From the NCBI RefSeq assembly GCF_003337555.1, contig NZ_QPJK01000008.1:1-64000 (forward strand): a stretch of 64,000 nucleotides of DNA, in the 5' to 3' direction. The first letter of the stretch is position 1, and every line of letters begins with the position of its first letter. Source of the DNA: Pseudorhodoferax soli (GTDB lineage Bacteria > Pseudomonadota > Gammaproteobacteria > Burkholderiales > Burkholderiaceae_C). This document shows positions 28,810 to 38,178 of the stretch, piece after piece. The notes beneath the pieces are model-generated. The model ran no database searches and was not told where the DNA came from. It was given only the letters and a program-made list of their open reading frames with translations. The translations under genes and the position numbers were made by a program.

Positions 28810-29988
28810 TCAGGGCAAGGCTGAGGCAAGGCGGCTCAATGCCTCATCGACCACGCTGCGCGGGCAAGCCAGGTTGATGCGCATGAAGCCTTCGCCGGCC
28901 GCTCCGAACTTGTGCCCCGGGTCCAGCCAGAGCCGCGCGCGGCGCAGCAGGAAGTCATGCAACTCGGCCGGCGGCATCCCGAGTGCGCGGAAGTCCACCC
29001 AGGCCAGGTAGAGCGCGTCGGTGGGCGTGACGGTCAGCGGTAGCCCCAAGGCCTCGACCTGCGCGGCGAAGTGCCGCTGGTTGCCGCGCACGTAGTCGAG
29101 CATGGCGTCCATCCATGGTTCGCCGTGCCGGTAAGCCGCTTCACAGGCCGCCGTGCCCATCGTATTGACGAGGAACACGCCGTTGCGCTCGCACTGCGTC
29201 CAGTACCGCTGCCGATGGCGTTCATTGGGGATGAAGATGTTGGCGCAGGAAAGCCCGGCGATGTTGAAGGTCTTGCTCGGTGCCGTGCAGACGATGGTGT
29301 TCGATGCGATCTCTTCGTCGAGCATCGCCAGCGGAACATGACAGCGCCCCTCGCCGAACACCAGATCCTGGTGCACCTCGTCGGAGACGATCAGGATGCC
29401 GTGCCGTTCGCAGATTGTGGCCATCGCCAGCAGCTCTTCGGCCGTCCATACATTGCCGGTCGGGTTGTGCGGATTGCAGAGGATGAACAACCGGGTGCCC
29501 GGCTGGATGGCGGCCTCGAACGCCTCGGGATCGAAGCGGTAGCGGCCTGCATCCAGCGTCAGCGGTGCCAGGGCCAGGCGGCGGCCGTTGTTGACGACAT
29601 CGTGCAGGAAATGGAAATAGACCGGCGTCTGCACCAGCACGTGGTCGCCTGGCTGGGAGAACGCCTGGACCGCCATGTTCAGCGCGCTGATGACGCCCGG
29701 GGACTGCACCAGCCATTCGGGCCGGGCCTGCCAGCCGAAGCGGCGCGCTTGCCAGTCCACCGCAGCTTCACGGTAGCTGTCCGGTGTGCCGCCGTAACCG
29801 AGCACGCCCATCTCCACCTGTTTGCGCAGGGCGTCGAGGATCGGTGGAGCTACCCGGAAATCCATATCGGCCACCCACATCGGCAGCGGATCGGCCGCTT
29901 GTTGCTCGGGCGTCAGGGACGCTCGCCCATGTTCCCACTTCATGGAGTTGGTGGTGCGCCGGTCGATGAGGGTGTCGAAGTCGTACAT
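28810..29988 (-). CDS. MalY/PatB-family PLP-dependent C-S lyase or aminotransferase
   Basis: 392 residues. The opening YDFDTLIDRRTTNSMKWE and ADPLPMWVADMDF are MalY/PatB signatures. The PLP-binding lysine is in CTAPSKTFNIAGL, and FILCNPHNPTGNVW precedes it. These enzymes cleave cystathionine or cysteine conjugates to give a thiol or H2S, pyruvate and ammonia, or act as aminotransferases. A lyase activity would link this operon to the sulfur theme of the neighbouring cargo. It lies 18 bp after the flavin oxidase. Confidence 0.9.
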   Translation of the reverse strand: MYDFDTLIDRRTTNSMKWEHGRASLTPEQQAADPLPMWVADMDFRVAPPILDALRKQVEMGVLGYGGTPDSYREAAVDWQARRFGWQARPEWLVQSPGVISALNMAVQAFSQPGDHVLVQTPVYFHFLHDVVNNGRRLALAPLTLDAGRYRFDPEAFEAAIQPGTRLFILCNPHNPTGNVWTAEELLAMATICERHGILIVSDEVHQDLVFGEGRCHVPLAMLDEEIASNTIVCTAPSKTFNIAGLSCANIFIPNERHRQRYWTQCERNGVFLVNTMGTAACEAAYRHGEPWMDAMLDYVRGNQRHFAAQVEALGLPLTVTPTDALYLAWVDFRALGMPPAELHDFLLRRARLWLDPGHKFGAAGEGFMRINLACPRSVVDEALSRLASALP

Positions 29989-30006
29989 CGCTGTTTCTTT
30001 CCTCTG

Positions 30007-31155
30007 TCAATGCAGGACGGACGCCGCCGTGTTGGGGGCGCACAATGCTTCGACCCCAAGGCGTGCTGCCTCGATAGCTCCGGCCACGTAGCCGGGGAAG
30101 TTGGGCGACCATTCGCTGGCGATCCCGACGATCCGGTTTCGCCAAGGGCCCTCGGTCGAACTCCTGGGCGGCGGAATCGGATGGTTGAGGTCCGGGTTGT
30201 CATCGCCGGCAACCGCGGTGTACGGGTCGGTGGCCCAGTCCTTCAAGAATTCCGCCTTCGGCCGCGCTGCCTTGTCTCCGAACAGCCGGACGAACTGGGC
30301 GCGACAGTGGGCAAGCAATACCGCGTCCGGTGTCTGCCGCCGCACTTGGGCGGGCACGCCCAGAAACCCGAACAGCGCGGCGTCGCCCTGGTTGGACGAG
30401 GCGTCATGGATCTCGCCCATCGGCCCGACCGCGCTGCGCGCCTCGCCGGACAGGCCTTGCTCACGCCAGAACGGCGCGTCATAGACAGCGACGTACTTGG
30501 CGTGGGGTGCCATCCAGGTTCCACATGCCTGCCATCGCCGCTGCAGCACGTCCGGCAGGGCCGGCGTGAACTCGATGGTGCTGGCGGCGAGCTTGGGCGG
30601 GACCGCCAGCAGGACATGCGCGACGTGGTAGGAGGCGGCTTGTCCGAGCGCGTTGTCGGTTTGCACCTCGATGCGATCGTCATGCTGCCGCAGACCCGTC
30701 ACCTGGCGACCGTGCACGAGCCGGTCGGCAGGCAGGCGGGCGCGGATGGCGTCCACGAGCGCGCCCATGCCGCCAGCCAGGCGCAGCGCGGGCGGCGCGG
30801 AGGTAAAGCCATCGACACGGCTTGGCGCATGCGCCCTGGACCGCTCGATCAGCATCTGGCCGTCTTCATGCTGCTGGACGGTCTCCAGGCCGAGCTGTTG
30901 CACGAGCTGCTGCAGGGCCGGGTGCATTGCCGGCCAGTACCAGGTCGCACCCAGGTCGAAGCGCCCCATGATCGACCTCTCGGCCGTGCCATCGTCATGG
31001 TTTCTGGAAGCATCCGGCCAGGAAACGATCCGGCCGCCGCAGGTCTCTCGGGCCTCCAGCACCACATAGTCGTGGATGCCGCGCTCCTCAAGCAGCGCAG
31101 CCGCGTACAGTCCGCTGAGGCCGCCACCGACGATGGCGATGCGTGCATGCTGCAT
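30007..31155 (-). CDS. Flavin-containing amine oxidase family protein
   Basis: 382 residues. FAD-binding Rossmann RIAIVGGGLSGLYAAALLEERG, then LEARETCGGRI, and C-terminal EWSPNFPGYVAGAIEAARLGVEAL that closes the FAD site. The length is short for monoamine oxidases (about 450 or more), and there is no signal peptide. The substrate could be an amine or a saturated ring. The start lies two bases from the stop of the cupin gene, so coupling is likely. Confidence 0.87.
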   Translation of the reverse strand: MQHARIAIVGGGLSGLYAAALLEERGIHDYVVLEARETCGGRIVSWPDASRNHDDGTAERSIMGRFDLGATWYWPAMHPALQQLVQQLGLETVQQHEDGQMLIERSRAHAPSRVDGFTSAPPALRLAGGMGALVDAIRARLPADRLVHGRQVTGLRQHDDRIEVQTDNALGQAASYHVAHVLLAVPPKLAASTIEFTPALPDVLQRRWQACGTWMAPHAKYVAVYDAPFWREQGLSGEARSAVGPMGEIHDASSNQGDAALFGFLGVPAQVRRQTPDAVLLAHCRAQFVRLFGDKAARPKAEFLKDWATDPYTAVAGDDNPDLNHPIPPPRSSTEGPWRNRIVGIASEWSPNFPGYVAGAIEAARLGVEALCAPNTAASVLH

Positions 31156-31157
31156 GG

Positions 31158-31826
31158 CTATACCTCCACCGCCGCCGCGGCCAGATGGCCGGTCTTGAGA
31201 TAGACCGCGGCACCGTGTTCACCGGCGCTGATCTGCGCACGATCACCCACGGGCAGGCGTATCCAGCTTCTGCTGTCGCAGCGCTGGTCATCCACCATCA
31301 TCTCGCCGGACAGCACCAACAGCTCGGTGCCGCCGTCGGGGTCTGCCGGCAGCACCTCATGCGCTGCCAACCGCTGCAGGCTGACCTGCTCCACGGCACT
31401 GGAGAACAGCCGGCAGACCTGGCGGCCATCCTGATGGGACCAGGCGGCCGGGTCCAGCGTATCGATGCGCACGCTCTGCCGGTCGTCCGGCTGCATCTGC
31501 CAGAGCTTGACGAAGATCAGCGCGCCTTCGCCGCTGGAGGGCTGATGGCTGGAGCCAGGCGGGTTGCGCAAGTACCAACCTGCCGGGAAGTGGGCGTCAC
31601 CTTCGGAGAAGGTCCCCGACAGCACGAGGATTTCCTCTCCACCCGGATGCGGGTGATGCGGGAACCAGGAATCCGGTGCGTAGCGCACGATGCTGGTAGC
31701 CCGGGCTTTCTCCGCGCCCACGCGGTCCAGCATTACGCGCTCGACCCCTCCTTGGGGGGAAGCGACCCACTGATGCTGGCTGGGCGTCACGATGGCTCGG
31801 CGCGAGAAATCGGCGTTGATGCGCAT
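31158..31826 (-). CDS. Two-cupin protein (ChrR-like)
   Basis: 222 residues from the ATG at 31826 after AGGAAG. Two cupin barrels are visible. The first has PHHPHPGGEEILVLSG with metal-ligand histidines and ends near residue 110. The second has GGTELLVLSGEMMVDD without the histidine cluster, so it probably binds no metal. This layout is seen in ChrR-type anti-sigma cupins that respond to singlet oxygen, but no zinc-binding ASD domain and no sigma factor gene is present here. Confidence 0.82.
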   Translation of the reverse strand: MRINADFSRRAIVTPSQHQWVASPQGGVERVMLDRVGAEKARATSIVRYAPDSWFPHHPHPGGEEILVLSGTFSEGDAHFPAGWYLRNPPGSSHQPSSGEGALIFVKLWQMQPDDRQSVRIDTLDPAAWSHQDGRQVCRLFSSAVEQVSLQRLAAHEVLPADPDGGTELLVLSGEMMVDDQRCDSRSWIRLPVGDRAQISAGEHGAAVYLKTGHLAAAAVEV

Positions 31827-31899
31827 GGGCAATCTTCCTGTCGCAGCAGAAACGCGAATTGGCCCGGATCGCGGGCCAACCCGTCGTTGCCTGCATGGC

Positions 31900-32244
31900 T
31901 TACTTGCTGGGCAGTTGCGCGTGGGTATCGAGTACCCGCGCCGAATAGACGAGTGCTGCACCGGCATTCAGGGCAATGGCGACCCCAAGCGCTTCAGCGA
32001 TCTCTTCCTTGGTGGCACCGTACTCCGCTGCCTTTTGCGTGTGCACGGAGATGCAGCCATCGCAGCGCGTGGTCACGGCGACGGCCAGGGCGATCAGCTC
32101 GTGAACCTTGGGGTCCAGGTGCCCGGGCTTGGCGACGAATTCACTGAACTTGGCCATGCCCTCCATCACGTCGGGGACCAACGCAGCGAAATCGCCCACA
32201 CGCTCTTGCAGCGCGCCTCGGTATGCGTTCCAGTCTTGCATCAT
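31900..32244 (-). CDS. Carboxymuconolactone decarboxylase family protein
   Basis: 114 residues, one complete AhpD/CMD-fold domain. The CxxC-type region is VTTRCDGCISVHTQKAAEYGA, with two cysteines three residues apart and the family's histidine, as in AhpD-like alkyl-hydroperoxide-linked proteins. This suggests a redox-active protein, unlike the one-cysteine homologue at 17334. It lies between the cupin and the monooxygenase-like gene. Confidence 0.9.
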   Translation of the reverse strand: MMQDWNAYRGALQERVGDFAALVPDVMEGMAKFSEFVAKPGHLDPKVHELIALAVAVTTRCDGCISVHTQKAAEYGATKEEIAEALGVAIALNAGAALVYSARVLDTHAQLPSK

Positions 32245-32309
32245 GAGATCAACCTTTCTTTGTCAAAAAATGCCGGGTGGGCGGTGGGCACACCCGGCAA
32301 CGATGAGCA

Positions 32310-32591
32310 TCACGCAACCTGGTAGATGCGCACGTCGGGATCGGCTTCGAGCAGGGGCTTCAGACCCGCCACCACGTCGGCGGTGAACAGCTCGCTTTGC
32401 AGGTAGGCGCTTGCGTTCTCCTTGGTGTCGAACCCGTGCAGCACCTGCACGTCTTCGTCGCGCACGAGCAATTCCTTCGACTTCGCGCCGGCGATGGTGT
32501 CGAGGAACGGGCCCTTGTACTTCTGGTAGACACCGGCGGCGGCCGCGCGGTTGGCGTCGGCGATCTTGAGGGTGATTTGCAGATAGACCAT
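32310..32591 (-). CDS. Small ABM-like (antibiotic biosynthesis monooxygenase fold) protein
   Basis: 93 residues from the ATG at 32591, chosen because AGGAGA lies seven bases ahead; 32597 is closer than ribosomes prefer. A ferredoxin-like alpha/beta fold is suggested by the MVYLQITLKIADANRAAAAG opening and the SAYLQSELFTADVVAGLKPL second half, like dimeric ABM/EthD proteins. Catalytic residues cannot be told from sequence. Second gene after the SDR, in the LysR-linked operon. Confidence 0.6.
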   Translation of the reverse strand: MVYLQITLKIADANRAAAAGVYQKYKGPFLDTIAGAKSKELLVRDEDVQVLHGFDTKENASAYLQSELFTADVVAGLKPLLEADPDVRIYQVA

Positions 32592-32663
32592 GTGCATTTC
32601 TCCTAGATAGGGTGATGAAACAAACGCAGGTAGGGGCAAGCGCCGATGCTTACCCGTCGTGCC

Positions 32664-33437
32664 TCAATTGCGGCCAGCCATGACGCCGCCGTCCACGTCC
32701 CAGATCGCGCCAGTCACCCAGCCCGCCTTGTCGGAGAGCAGGAAGACCACGGCCTCTGCGACATCCTGCGGGGTGCCGACGCGGCCAATGGGATGGAAGC
32801 TGTTGAAACCTTGCATCGCGCCATGCACTTCGGCTTTCGGAATGAAGCCCTCGTAGATCGGGGTTTCGACCACCGCTGGCGACACGGCGTTGACGCGGAT
32901 GTGCTTGGGAGCCAGCTCCATCGCCAGGTGCTGGGTCAGGGAGTGCAGGCCTGCCTTGGCCATCGAATAGGCGGAAGACGGGGTGGCGGCGATGGCCTGC
33001 TTCGCCCACATCGAGCCGATGTTGACGATGGCGCCCGGCTTGCCCTTGGCGGCAAGATTGCCGGCGACCTTCTGGGTGATGAAGAAGAACGCCTTGTTCA
33101 ACTTCATGTACTGGTCATAGTCGGCGTCCGAGTGTTCCAGGAAGGGCTTGGGGAAGAACACGCCGGCAGCGTTCACCAGCAGGTCGATGTCGGGGTGCTG
33201 TTCGTCGATGGCCTTCAGCAGCGCGGCCACATCCTCGTCCTTGGTCAGGTTCGCGGTCAGCGCCGACACCTGGCCCAGCGCGGCCAGCTCCTTGCGCGCT
33301 TCCTCGGTTTTCTCGGAGCGGTTGCCCACGATCACCACGTTGCCGCCCTGCGCCAGCACCAGCCGGGCCGTTTCCTTGCCCATGCCGCTGGTGCCGCCGA
33401 CAACGAGTAGCTTCTTGCCGCTAAATTGATTGCTCAC
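32664..33437 (-). CDS. Short-chain dehydrogenase/reductase
   Basis: 257 residues. Cofactor motif [16 protein letters not shown] near residue 12, NAAGVF near residue 88, and the catalytic Ser-Tyr-Lys set in NIGSMWAKQ...[13 protein letters not shown]. The C-terminal glycine-rich ending [10 protein letters not shown] is standard for classical SDRs. First gene of the operon, 200 bp from the divergent LysR, so its promoter is in that gap. Confidence 0.93.
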   Translation of the reverse strand: MSNQFSGKKLLVVGGTSGMGKETARLVLAQGGNVVIVGNRSEKTEEARKELAALGQVSALTANLTKDEDVAALLKAIDEQHPDIDLLVNAAGVFFPKPFLEHSDADYDQYMKLNKAFFFITQKVAGNLAAKGKPGAIVNIGSMWAKQAIAATPSSAYSMAKAGLHSLTQHLAMELAPKHIRVNAVSPAVVETPIYEGFIPKAEVHGAMQGFNSFHPIGRVGTPQDVAEAVVFLLSDKAGWVTGAIWDVDGGVMAGRN

Positions 33438-33600
33438 TGTGAATCCTCTCTATGCTGGGGATCGCGGCGTTGCCGACAAGAAAAGCTGTCGTGCGTCGTT
33501 GGGACAATTGGCCTGTGCCGGCCGCCGCCTTCGTAACGGATATATTCAATCCACTGGGGTATATGAATTTTTCCTCGATTCCCATTCCTAGACAAATGAG

Positions 33601-33633
33601 ATAAAGTTTTTCTGTGTAGAAGAAAAACTTTAT
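33601..33633. promoter_or_regulatory. Perfect 13-bp palindrome, candidate LysR operator
   Basis: ATAAAGTTTTTCT (33601-33613) and AGAAAAACTTTAT (33621-33633) are exact reverse complements with seven bases between. The site ends four bases before the LysR ATG at 33638, so binding would block that gene. Its right arm recurs ahead of the broken paralogue at 4311. Confidence 0.65.
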
Positions 33634-33637
33634 TGCC

Positions 33638-34573
33638 ATGAAGTCACCCATCCACCTGAATGCCTTGCGGGCGTTTGAGGCCAGCGCTCGCCACCAGAGC
33701 TTTTCCGCGGCAGCGGCCGAACTGAACGTGACGCCGGCAGCCGTTGGTCAGCTTGTGCGCACGCTGGAGGACGCGCTGGGGGCGCCGCTGTTCGAGCGGA
33801 GCAGCAGTGGGAAGGTGCGGCTGGTGCCGACCGAGGCGGCCGAGCGCGCGCTACCCGATATCCGGGCCGGGTTCAGTCGGTTGACGCTGGGTATGGAGCG
33901 ATTGCGCGAGGGCTCGACCAGCGGGGTACTCACCGTGACCGTCAGCCCGGCATTTGCCGCCAAGTGGCTGCTGCCGCGCATCGATCGATTCCAGGCCGCG
34001 TGCCCGGATACCGACGTGCGCCTGGACACCAATCACAAGTCGGTGGATTTCGTGGCCCAGCGGATCGATATCGGCGTGCGCTACGGCCTGGGGAACTGGC
34101 CGGGCCTGCAGGCCGACAAGCTCATGGATGAAGAAGTATTCCCGGTGTGCTCCCCGGATCTGCTGCGCCAGCGCGGAAAGCTGCGCAAGCCGGGCGATCT
34201 GGCACGGCAGACCCTCATCCATGACCTGTCGATGGTCGGCCATGCGGGCTTCCCCACATGGGAGGCCTGGATGGAGAAAGCCGGAGTGGCAGATGCCGCG
34301 ATGATCTGGCGGGGCTTGCAGATCAACAATTCAGCGGCCGTCCTGCAGGCGGCAATCGAGGGACACGGCATCGCGCTCGCGCGCAGCGTCATGGCGCGCG
34401 ACGACCTGGCAAGTGGCCGCCTGGTGCGGCTCTTCCCCGACGTCAGCTTTGCTCTGGAGGTCGCCTACTACGTGGTTTATCGCCCCGAGTGCGCCAGCCT
34501 GCCAAGGCTGGTGGCTTTCAGGAACTGGCTGTTGGATGAGGCGGCGTCGCAGAACGAGCCATCCGCTATCTAG
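33638..34573 (+). CDS. LysR-family regulator (GcvA-like)
   Basis: 311 residues. N-terminal winged helix LNALRAFEASARHQSFSAAAAELNVTPAAVGQLVRTLEDALG, then a substrate-binding domain with the VEDRDxG-like region replaced by SVDFVAQRIDIGVRYG, typical of the GcvA/AmpR branch. It is divergent from the eight-gene operon and is its likely activator. The intact copy is closely related to the broken regulator at 4311-4558, including the DNA just upstream. Confidence 0.92.
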   Translation: MKSPIHLNALRAFEASARHQSFSAAAAELNVTPAAVGQLVRTLEDALGAPLFERSSSGKVRLVPTEAAERALPDIRAGFSRLTLGMERLREGSTSGVLTVTVSPAFAAKWLLPRIDRFQAACPDTDVRLDTNHKSVDFVAQRIDIGVRYGLGNWPGLQADKLMDEEVFPVCSPDLLRQRGKLRKPGDLARQTLIHDLSMVGHAGFPTWEAWMEKAGVADAAMIWRGLQINNSAAVLQAAIEGHGIALARSVMARDDLASGRLVRLFPDVSFALEVAYYVVYRPECASLPRLVAFRNWLLDEAASQNEPSAI

Positions 34574-34754
34574 GCGATCCCTTCGCGTGGGCCGCCAGAA
34601 CGCCGGGGCGGTGCCTTCGTATGTTCGCGTTTTCGGGACGATTGCCCCGTTCCAGATCGCCCGGCATGGAACGCTTGACGCGAATCTGCCCGCCGTGGGA
34701 CGATGGTGCCAATGTATTAGGCTGAATTGTTCAGAAGAGCATACGGAGGGATTC

Positions 34755-35327
34755 ATGCAATCGAGCAAGATTCGCGGGCTGGCGCTTTCTTGGCGGGTGG
34801 CTGTAGCAGGACTGGCTCTGGGATTGACCATGACAGGTGGGGCCGCTGCCCAGGATGCAAGCCATCCCGTCATCGCTGGCTATGGCGCGATCATGCCTGC
34901 GAAGGATGTCGCCAATGCCCCAGACCCATCGCTGCGCTATCGGGTAGCGTTCGAGGTTACGCGGTCGGCAAGCGACAACAAAGAGGTCAACCCTGCGCTT
35001 GATCGGGTTGCCCGCTTCGTGAATTTGCTGGGAGCATCGGGAGTCCATCCCGCTCAGGGCGACATCGTGGTGGTGATTCACGGCCCGGCCACACCGTCGA
35101 TTCTGACCGATGCCGCTTATCAAGCGCGGTTCCACACGGAAAATCCGAATGCCGCGCTGGTAGCGGCACTGCAACAGGCCGGCGTCAGCGTCCACGTGTG
35201 CAGCTACGCACTCGCCAATCAGAAGATTGAGAGGAGCGCCGTTGCCAAGGATGTAACCATCGACGTCGCAGCGATGACTACTCTTGCGACCCTTCAGTTG
35301 AAGGGCTGGGCGCTGATCTCCGGTTGA
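34755..35327 (+). CDS. Sec-exported DsrE-like protein, downstream of the LysR gene
   Basis: 190 residues from the ATG at 34755 (GGAGGG six bases before); earlier in-frame codons overlap only non-coding sequence. A signal peptide (WRVAVAGLALGLTMTGGAAAQ) is followed by a DsrE-like domain: GDIVVVIHGPATPSIL, one cysteine in VHVCSYALAN, and the C-terminal MTTLATLQLKGWALISG. It is the largest of the three exported DsrE-like proteins. It is convergent with traI, at the boundary between cargo and transfer genes. Confidence 0.72.
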   Translation: MQSSKIRGLALSWRVAVAGLALGLTMTGGAAAQDASHPVIAGYGAIMPAKDVANAPDPSLRYRVAFEVTRSASDNKEVNPALDRVARFVNLLGASGVHPAQGDIVVVIHGPATPSILTDAAYQARFHTENPNAALVAALQQAGVSVHVCSYALANQKIERSAVAKDVTIDVAAMTTLATLQLKGWALISG

Positions 35328-35391
35328 CGATTCAAGCATTGAGCAGGCCCGTTCAAGAAACATCGCTGGACCGGGGTGCCGAGCCAAGGTG

Positions 35392-37224
35392 CTACGGCTG
35401 CACGGATAGGTAGGGGTTGTTCGGCGGGAGTTCGCCGAACAGTCCCGCAGGGTCTTGCAGCAGGTAGCCATGCAATCGGCGGGACTTCCTCGGGCCAGTG
35501 ACTTCGCAGGTCCAGATGTTCAGGCCGTTGGCATGTTTACGGTGCAATTGCAGCCGCTCGAAGCGCTTTTGCACCCACTGCCAATCCTGCAGGTTCTCCT
35601 GCTTGGCCAGCGCGCCTACCTGCAGGTGCTCTTGCGCATACCGCTGGAACACGCCGGGACTGACCAGGTATCCGGTATCGCTCACGGTATGCACCAGCGC
35701 CTTCGCATCGTTGATGATGAGCCGGTGGGAGGCGATGCCCTGTTGCAGCCATGCCATGAAGTGCTCGCCAGACGGTTGCGTCGCCGAGGACGTGGGTACG
35801 GGTACAGGAGCCGGAACCGGCGCGGCTGTATTGGGTGGTGCGGCAGGTGCCTTGTCCAAGATGGCTTCCGCGTTCTGCGTGGCGTCGGGCGAATCGCCCA
35901 TTCCCACCATCGCCAGCATGTCTTCCATCACGTCGGGCATGGCCGGGGCCTTGGCTTGGGGAGACGGCGCGATGCTGCCGCCTTCCCACGGCGGAGCCTC
36001 TTGGCTTTCCACGGTGGACGTCTTGCCGTCCACAGGAAGGGGAAGCGATGCCTCGGCCTCTTTGTCCGCGGGTGCCGTATCGATCGCTACCGTGCCTGCG
36101 AACGGAGCCGGCCGCTCGTCAGGCTCCCAAATCAGTGCCGGTGCGAGGCGCAACAGGGTGAACGAGTGGGACCAGCCGGTCGAACTGGTCACGGTCGCGC
36201 GCCAGATCGCCTTGCCGTCGGCCGTCGGCTGCAACATGCCGTGGTCCTGGAGCACATTGAACACGGCGGTGTTGTTCGCAGGGATGCCATCGACGCCCTG
36301 GGACAGTAGGTGTGCGCGGAGCTTGTCGGAAACGGTCTTGCTCACCAGCCATAGCGCATCCTCGGTGAGCCAGCCATCGGAGGCTTCGGGTTGGTTCAGT
36401 TTCAGCTCTTCCTTGAGCAGGTAGCGCAGCCCGTTGACCAGCTTGCGTTGGAGCGAGTGCTTGGGTGCGGCCATGGCGCGCGCGGGATCGCCGCCCAGCT
36501 CCTGGGCGACGGAGGCGCGGTCGGCTTGCACGACCAGCTCGCCCAGCACCCCGGCATGCTCATATTGCCCAGCCAGCACGTAGAGCAGCGGTGCCCACAG
36601 GGACGGATAGCCGCTGAGCCAGTCGAGCAGATCTCGGTCGAGCAGTTGCCGGTAGAGCAAGCCCGTCGCGGCGCTGTGGAGCCGGTACTCGCGATCGTCG
36701 CGGTAGCGGAAGCGGTACGGCTGACGTAGGGGGCCGTGCCATGGGTGCCAGGTGCTGCCATCGGCCAGCTCGACGTGCAGATCGACCGCCACCTTGCCGA
36801 TGTCGTGCAACAGTGCCGCGTAGGCGACGGCCGCAGTCCAGGCTTCGGCCTGCGCCGCCTGATCCTCGGGGCTGGCACCGACGGGTAGCAGATGGGACTG
36901 CCGCAGCTTCAGGCCGTAGGCGACGATTTCCAGGCCGTGGTCGAGCATGCCGCCCAGGTAGGCATGGTGATGTGCCTCGGAGGCCGGAAAGCCCTGGACC
37001 AGCTCGGCGTAACGCTCCAGCGGCGCACGGTACAAGGTGGCGAACTGTCTGCGCGAAAGAGAGGTGCGTTGCCAGATGTGCTCCAGCAACTTCTGCCGGC
37101 GCGGGGTGGCCAGCAGCGATGCGGCCGACTCGGGCCGCATCAACCCTTTCGGGAGGTCGGATGCGGGTGGTGGCGTTGGAGCGGTAGCGACCGCGGGCCG
37201 TTTTCGCTGGAACAGGGAAAGCAT
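35392..37224 (-). CDS. traI: MobH-type relaxase TraI
   Basis: 610 residues from the ATG at 37224 (AGGA ahead). The frame stays open far upstream against other genes, so the long version is not real. The N-terminal TraI_2 domain has an HD-like metal site: HHHAYLGGMLDHGLEIVAYG and YAALLHDIGKVAVDLHV. The C-terminal part, about 480-600, carries the DUF1528 domain that follows it in MobH relaxases. A Pro/Ala-rich linker lies between. It nicks the ICE at oriT to start transfer. Convergent with the DsrE-like gene and divergent from the RES-Xre pair. Confidence 0.9.
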   Translation of the reverse strand: MLSLFQRKRPAVATAPTPPPASDLPKGLMRPESAASLLATPRRQKLLEHIWQRTSLSRRQFATLYRAPLERYAELVQGFPASEAHHHAYLGGMLDHGLEIVAYGLKLRQSHLLPVGASPEDQAAQAEAWTAAVAYAALLHDIGKVAVDLHVELADGSTWHPWHGPLRQPYRFRYRDDREYRLHSAATGLLYRQLLDRDLLDWLSGYPSLWAPLLYVLAGQYEHAGVLGELVVQADRASVAQELGGDPARAMAAPKHSLQRKLVNGLRYLLKEELKLNQPEASDGWLTEDALWLVSKTVSDKLRAHLLSQGVDGIPANNTAVFNVLQDHGMLQPTADGKAIWRATVTSSTGWSHSFTLLRLAPALIWEPDERPAPFAGTVAIDTAPADKEAEASLPLPVDGKTSTVESQEAPPWEGGSIAPSPQAKAPAMPDVMEDMLAMVGMGDSPDATQNAEAILDKAPAAPPNTAAPVPAPVPVPTSSATQPSGEHFMAWLQQGIASHRLIINDAKALVHTVSDTGYLVSPGVFQRYAQEHLQVGALAKQENLQDWQWVQKRFERLQLHRKHANGLNIWTCEVTGPRKSRRLHGYLLQDPAGLFGELPPNNPYLSVQP

Positions 37225-37539
37225 GTGGGTGTCCTGATGACGGGCCGATCGGGAGGCCTTTTGGCCTTTTCGAGGTAGGGCCTTTCCCCTTGCACCCCGT
37301 TCCCTTGCCATTTCGGCCCTCTGGCCTTTCACCGTTTCGGTATAGCGGGGCACGGGATGCGATTCCAGCGTCAATGGGGAACTCGGTGGAATGGATTGGA
37401 CGGCGAGCCGGTGCTGGTCGCGCTCTATGCTGAGTGGACGCCGCTTCCGCCGGGCAGGTTCTCGAAAGGCGACAAAGTTGACAAAAGCGACAATAGAGAC
37501 TAGAGTGAATCCTGTCTCAAACCTGCCTGGGAGATCACC
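37225..37539. other. Non-coding region between traI and the antitoxin gene
   Basis: 315 bp without a credible gene. The traI half has repeated GGCCTTT-type words in both orientations (37255-37330), which could be part of a replication or transfer site, but no clear inverted repeat or nick motif was found. The antitoxin half holds the promoter described at 37471-37506. Confidence 0.5.
37471..37506 (+). promoter_or_regulatory. Promoter of the RES-Xre pair with three 9-bp iterons
   Basis: TTGACA (37478-37483), a 17-bp spacer and TAGAGT (37501-37506) form a good sigma-70 promoter 34 bp before the antitoxin ATG. The word GACAA occurs at 37471, 37480 and 37489, exactly nine bases apart, overlapping the -35. 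Regular repeats of this kind suit autorepression by the antitoxin. Confidence 0.6.
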
Positions 37540-38166
37540 ATGCCCAATGCCATTGAATTCATTGCCGATCGCCTGCCGCGCGTCACGGTGGAGGATGTGC
37601 GCCGCTTCGCGGATACCGTCGAAATCCGGGATGCGCCGGCTTTCGCGGCCGAGTTGCAGGCTTTCATTCACGAGCGCGTGGAGGCGGTGAAGCTGCCCGC
37701 CAACTTGGACGGAGAGACGGTGGGGCAGGCCCTGGCACGCAAGGCGGCCGCGCTGCGCACCGAAACGCGCTGGGCACCGACTGAAACCGACGTCCAGCGA
37801 GGCCGCGCCGTGTTGCTGGAAGCCTTCAACCAGCCGCATAACCTGCCGATCCCCGAGTACGCCAAGCTGGCGGACAAGTCGCGCCAGCAGATCTACAAGG
37901 ACATCCTCGCCCGTCGGCTGTTGGCGCTGAACGTGGGGCCGCGCGGTCAGAAGCTGCCCGACTGGCAGCTCGACCCGGTAAAGCAGCAGTTGACCCAAAC
38001 CGTGCTTCAGGAGGTCGAGGGCATCGACCCCTGGACGATCTACCGCGCGCTGTCCGAACCGCTCGAAGGCTTGGGCGGCCGCTCGCCGGTGGATGCGGTG
38101 ACGCACAGCACGATCGATGACGTGGCCGATGCCGTGTTCAACGTACTGGGCGTTCAGGTGCATTGA
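37540..38166 (+). CDS. Xre/MbcA/ParS-like antitoxin of a RES toxin
   Basis: 208 residues, longer than usual Xre antitoxins of about 140-160. The middle region EYAKLADKSRQQIYKDILARRLLAL fits a helix-turn-helix. The C-terminal part LDPVKQQLTQTVLQEVEGIDPWTIYRAL...GRSPVDAV resembles the toxin-binding MbcA/ParS region. The first 90 residues are helical and unassigned. It stops 12 bp before the RES-domain gene. Identification rests mainly on this pairing. Confidence 0.72.
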   Translation: MPNAIEFIADRLPRVTVEDVRRFADTVEIRDAPAFAAELQAFIHERVEAVKLPANLDGETVGQALARKAAALRTETRWAPTETDVQRGRAVLLEAFNQPHNLPIPEYAKLADKSRQQIYKDILARRLLALNVGPRGQKLPDWQLDPVKQQLTQTVLQEVEGIDPWTIYRALSEPLEGLGGRSPVDAVTHSTIDDVADAVFNVLGVQVH

Positions 38167-38178
38167 AGCGAGATCGCC

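Noticed and set aside
37255-37330. Repeated GGCCTTT words as the origin of transfer
   Set aside because: Words recur in both orientations near the relaxase gene, but spacing is irregular, there is no hairpin next to a nick-like site, and no known MobH oriT sequence could be matched.
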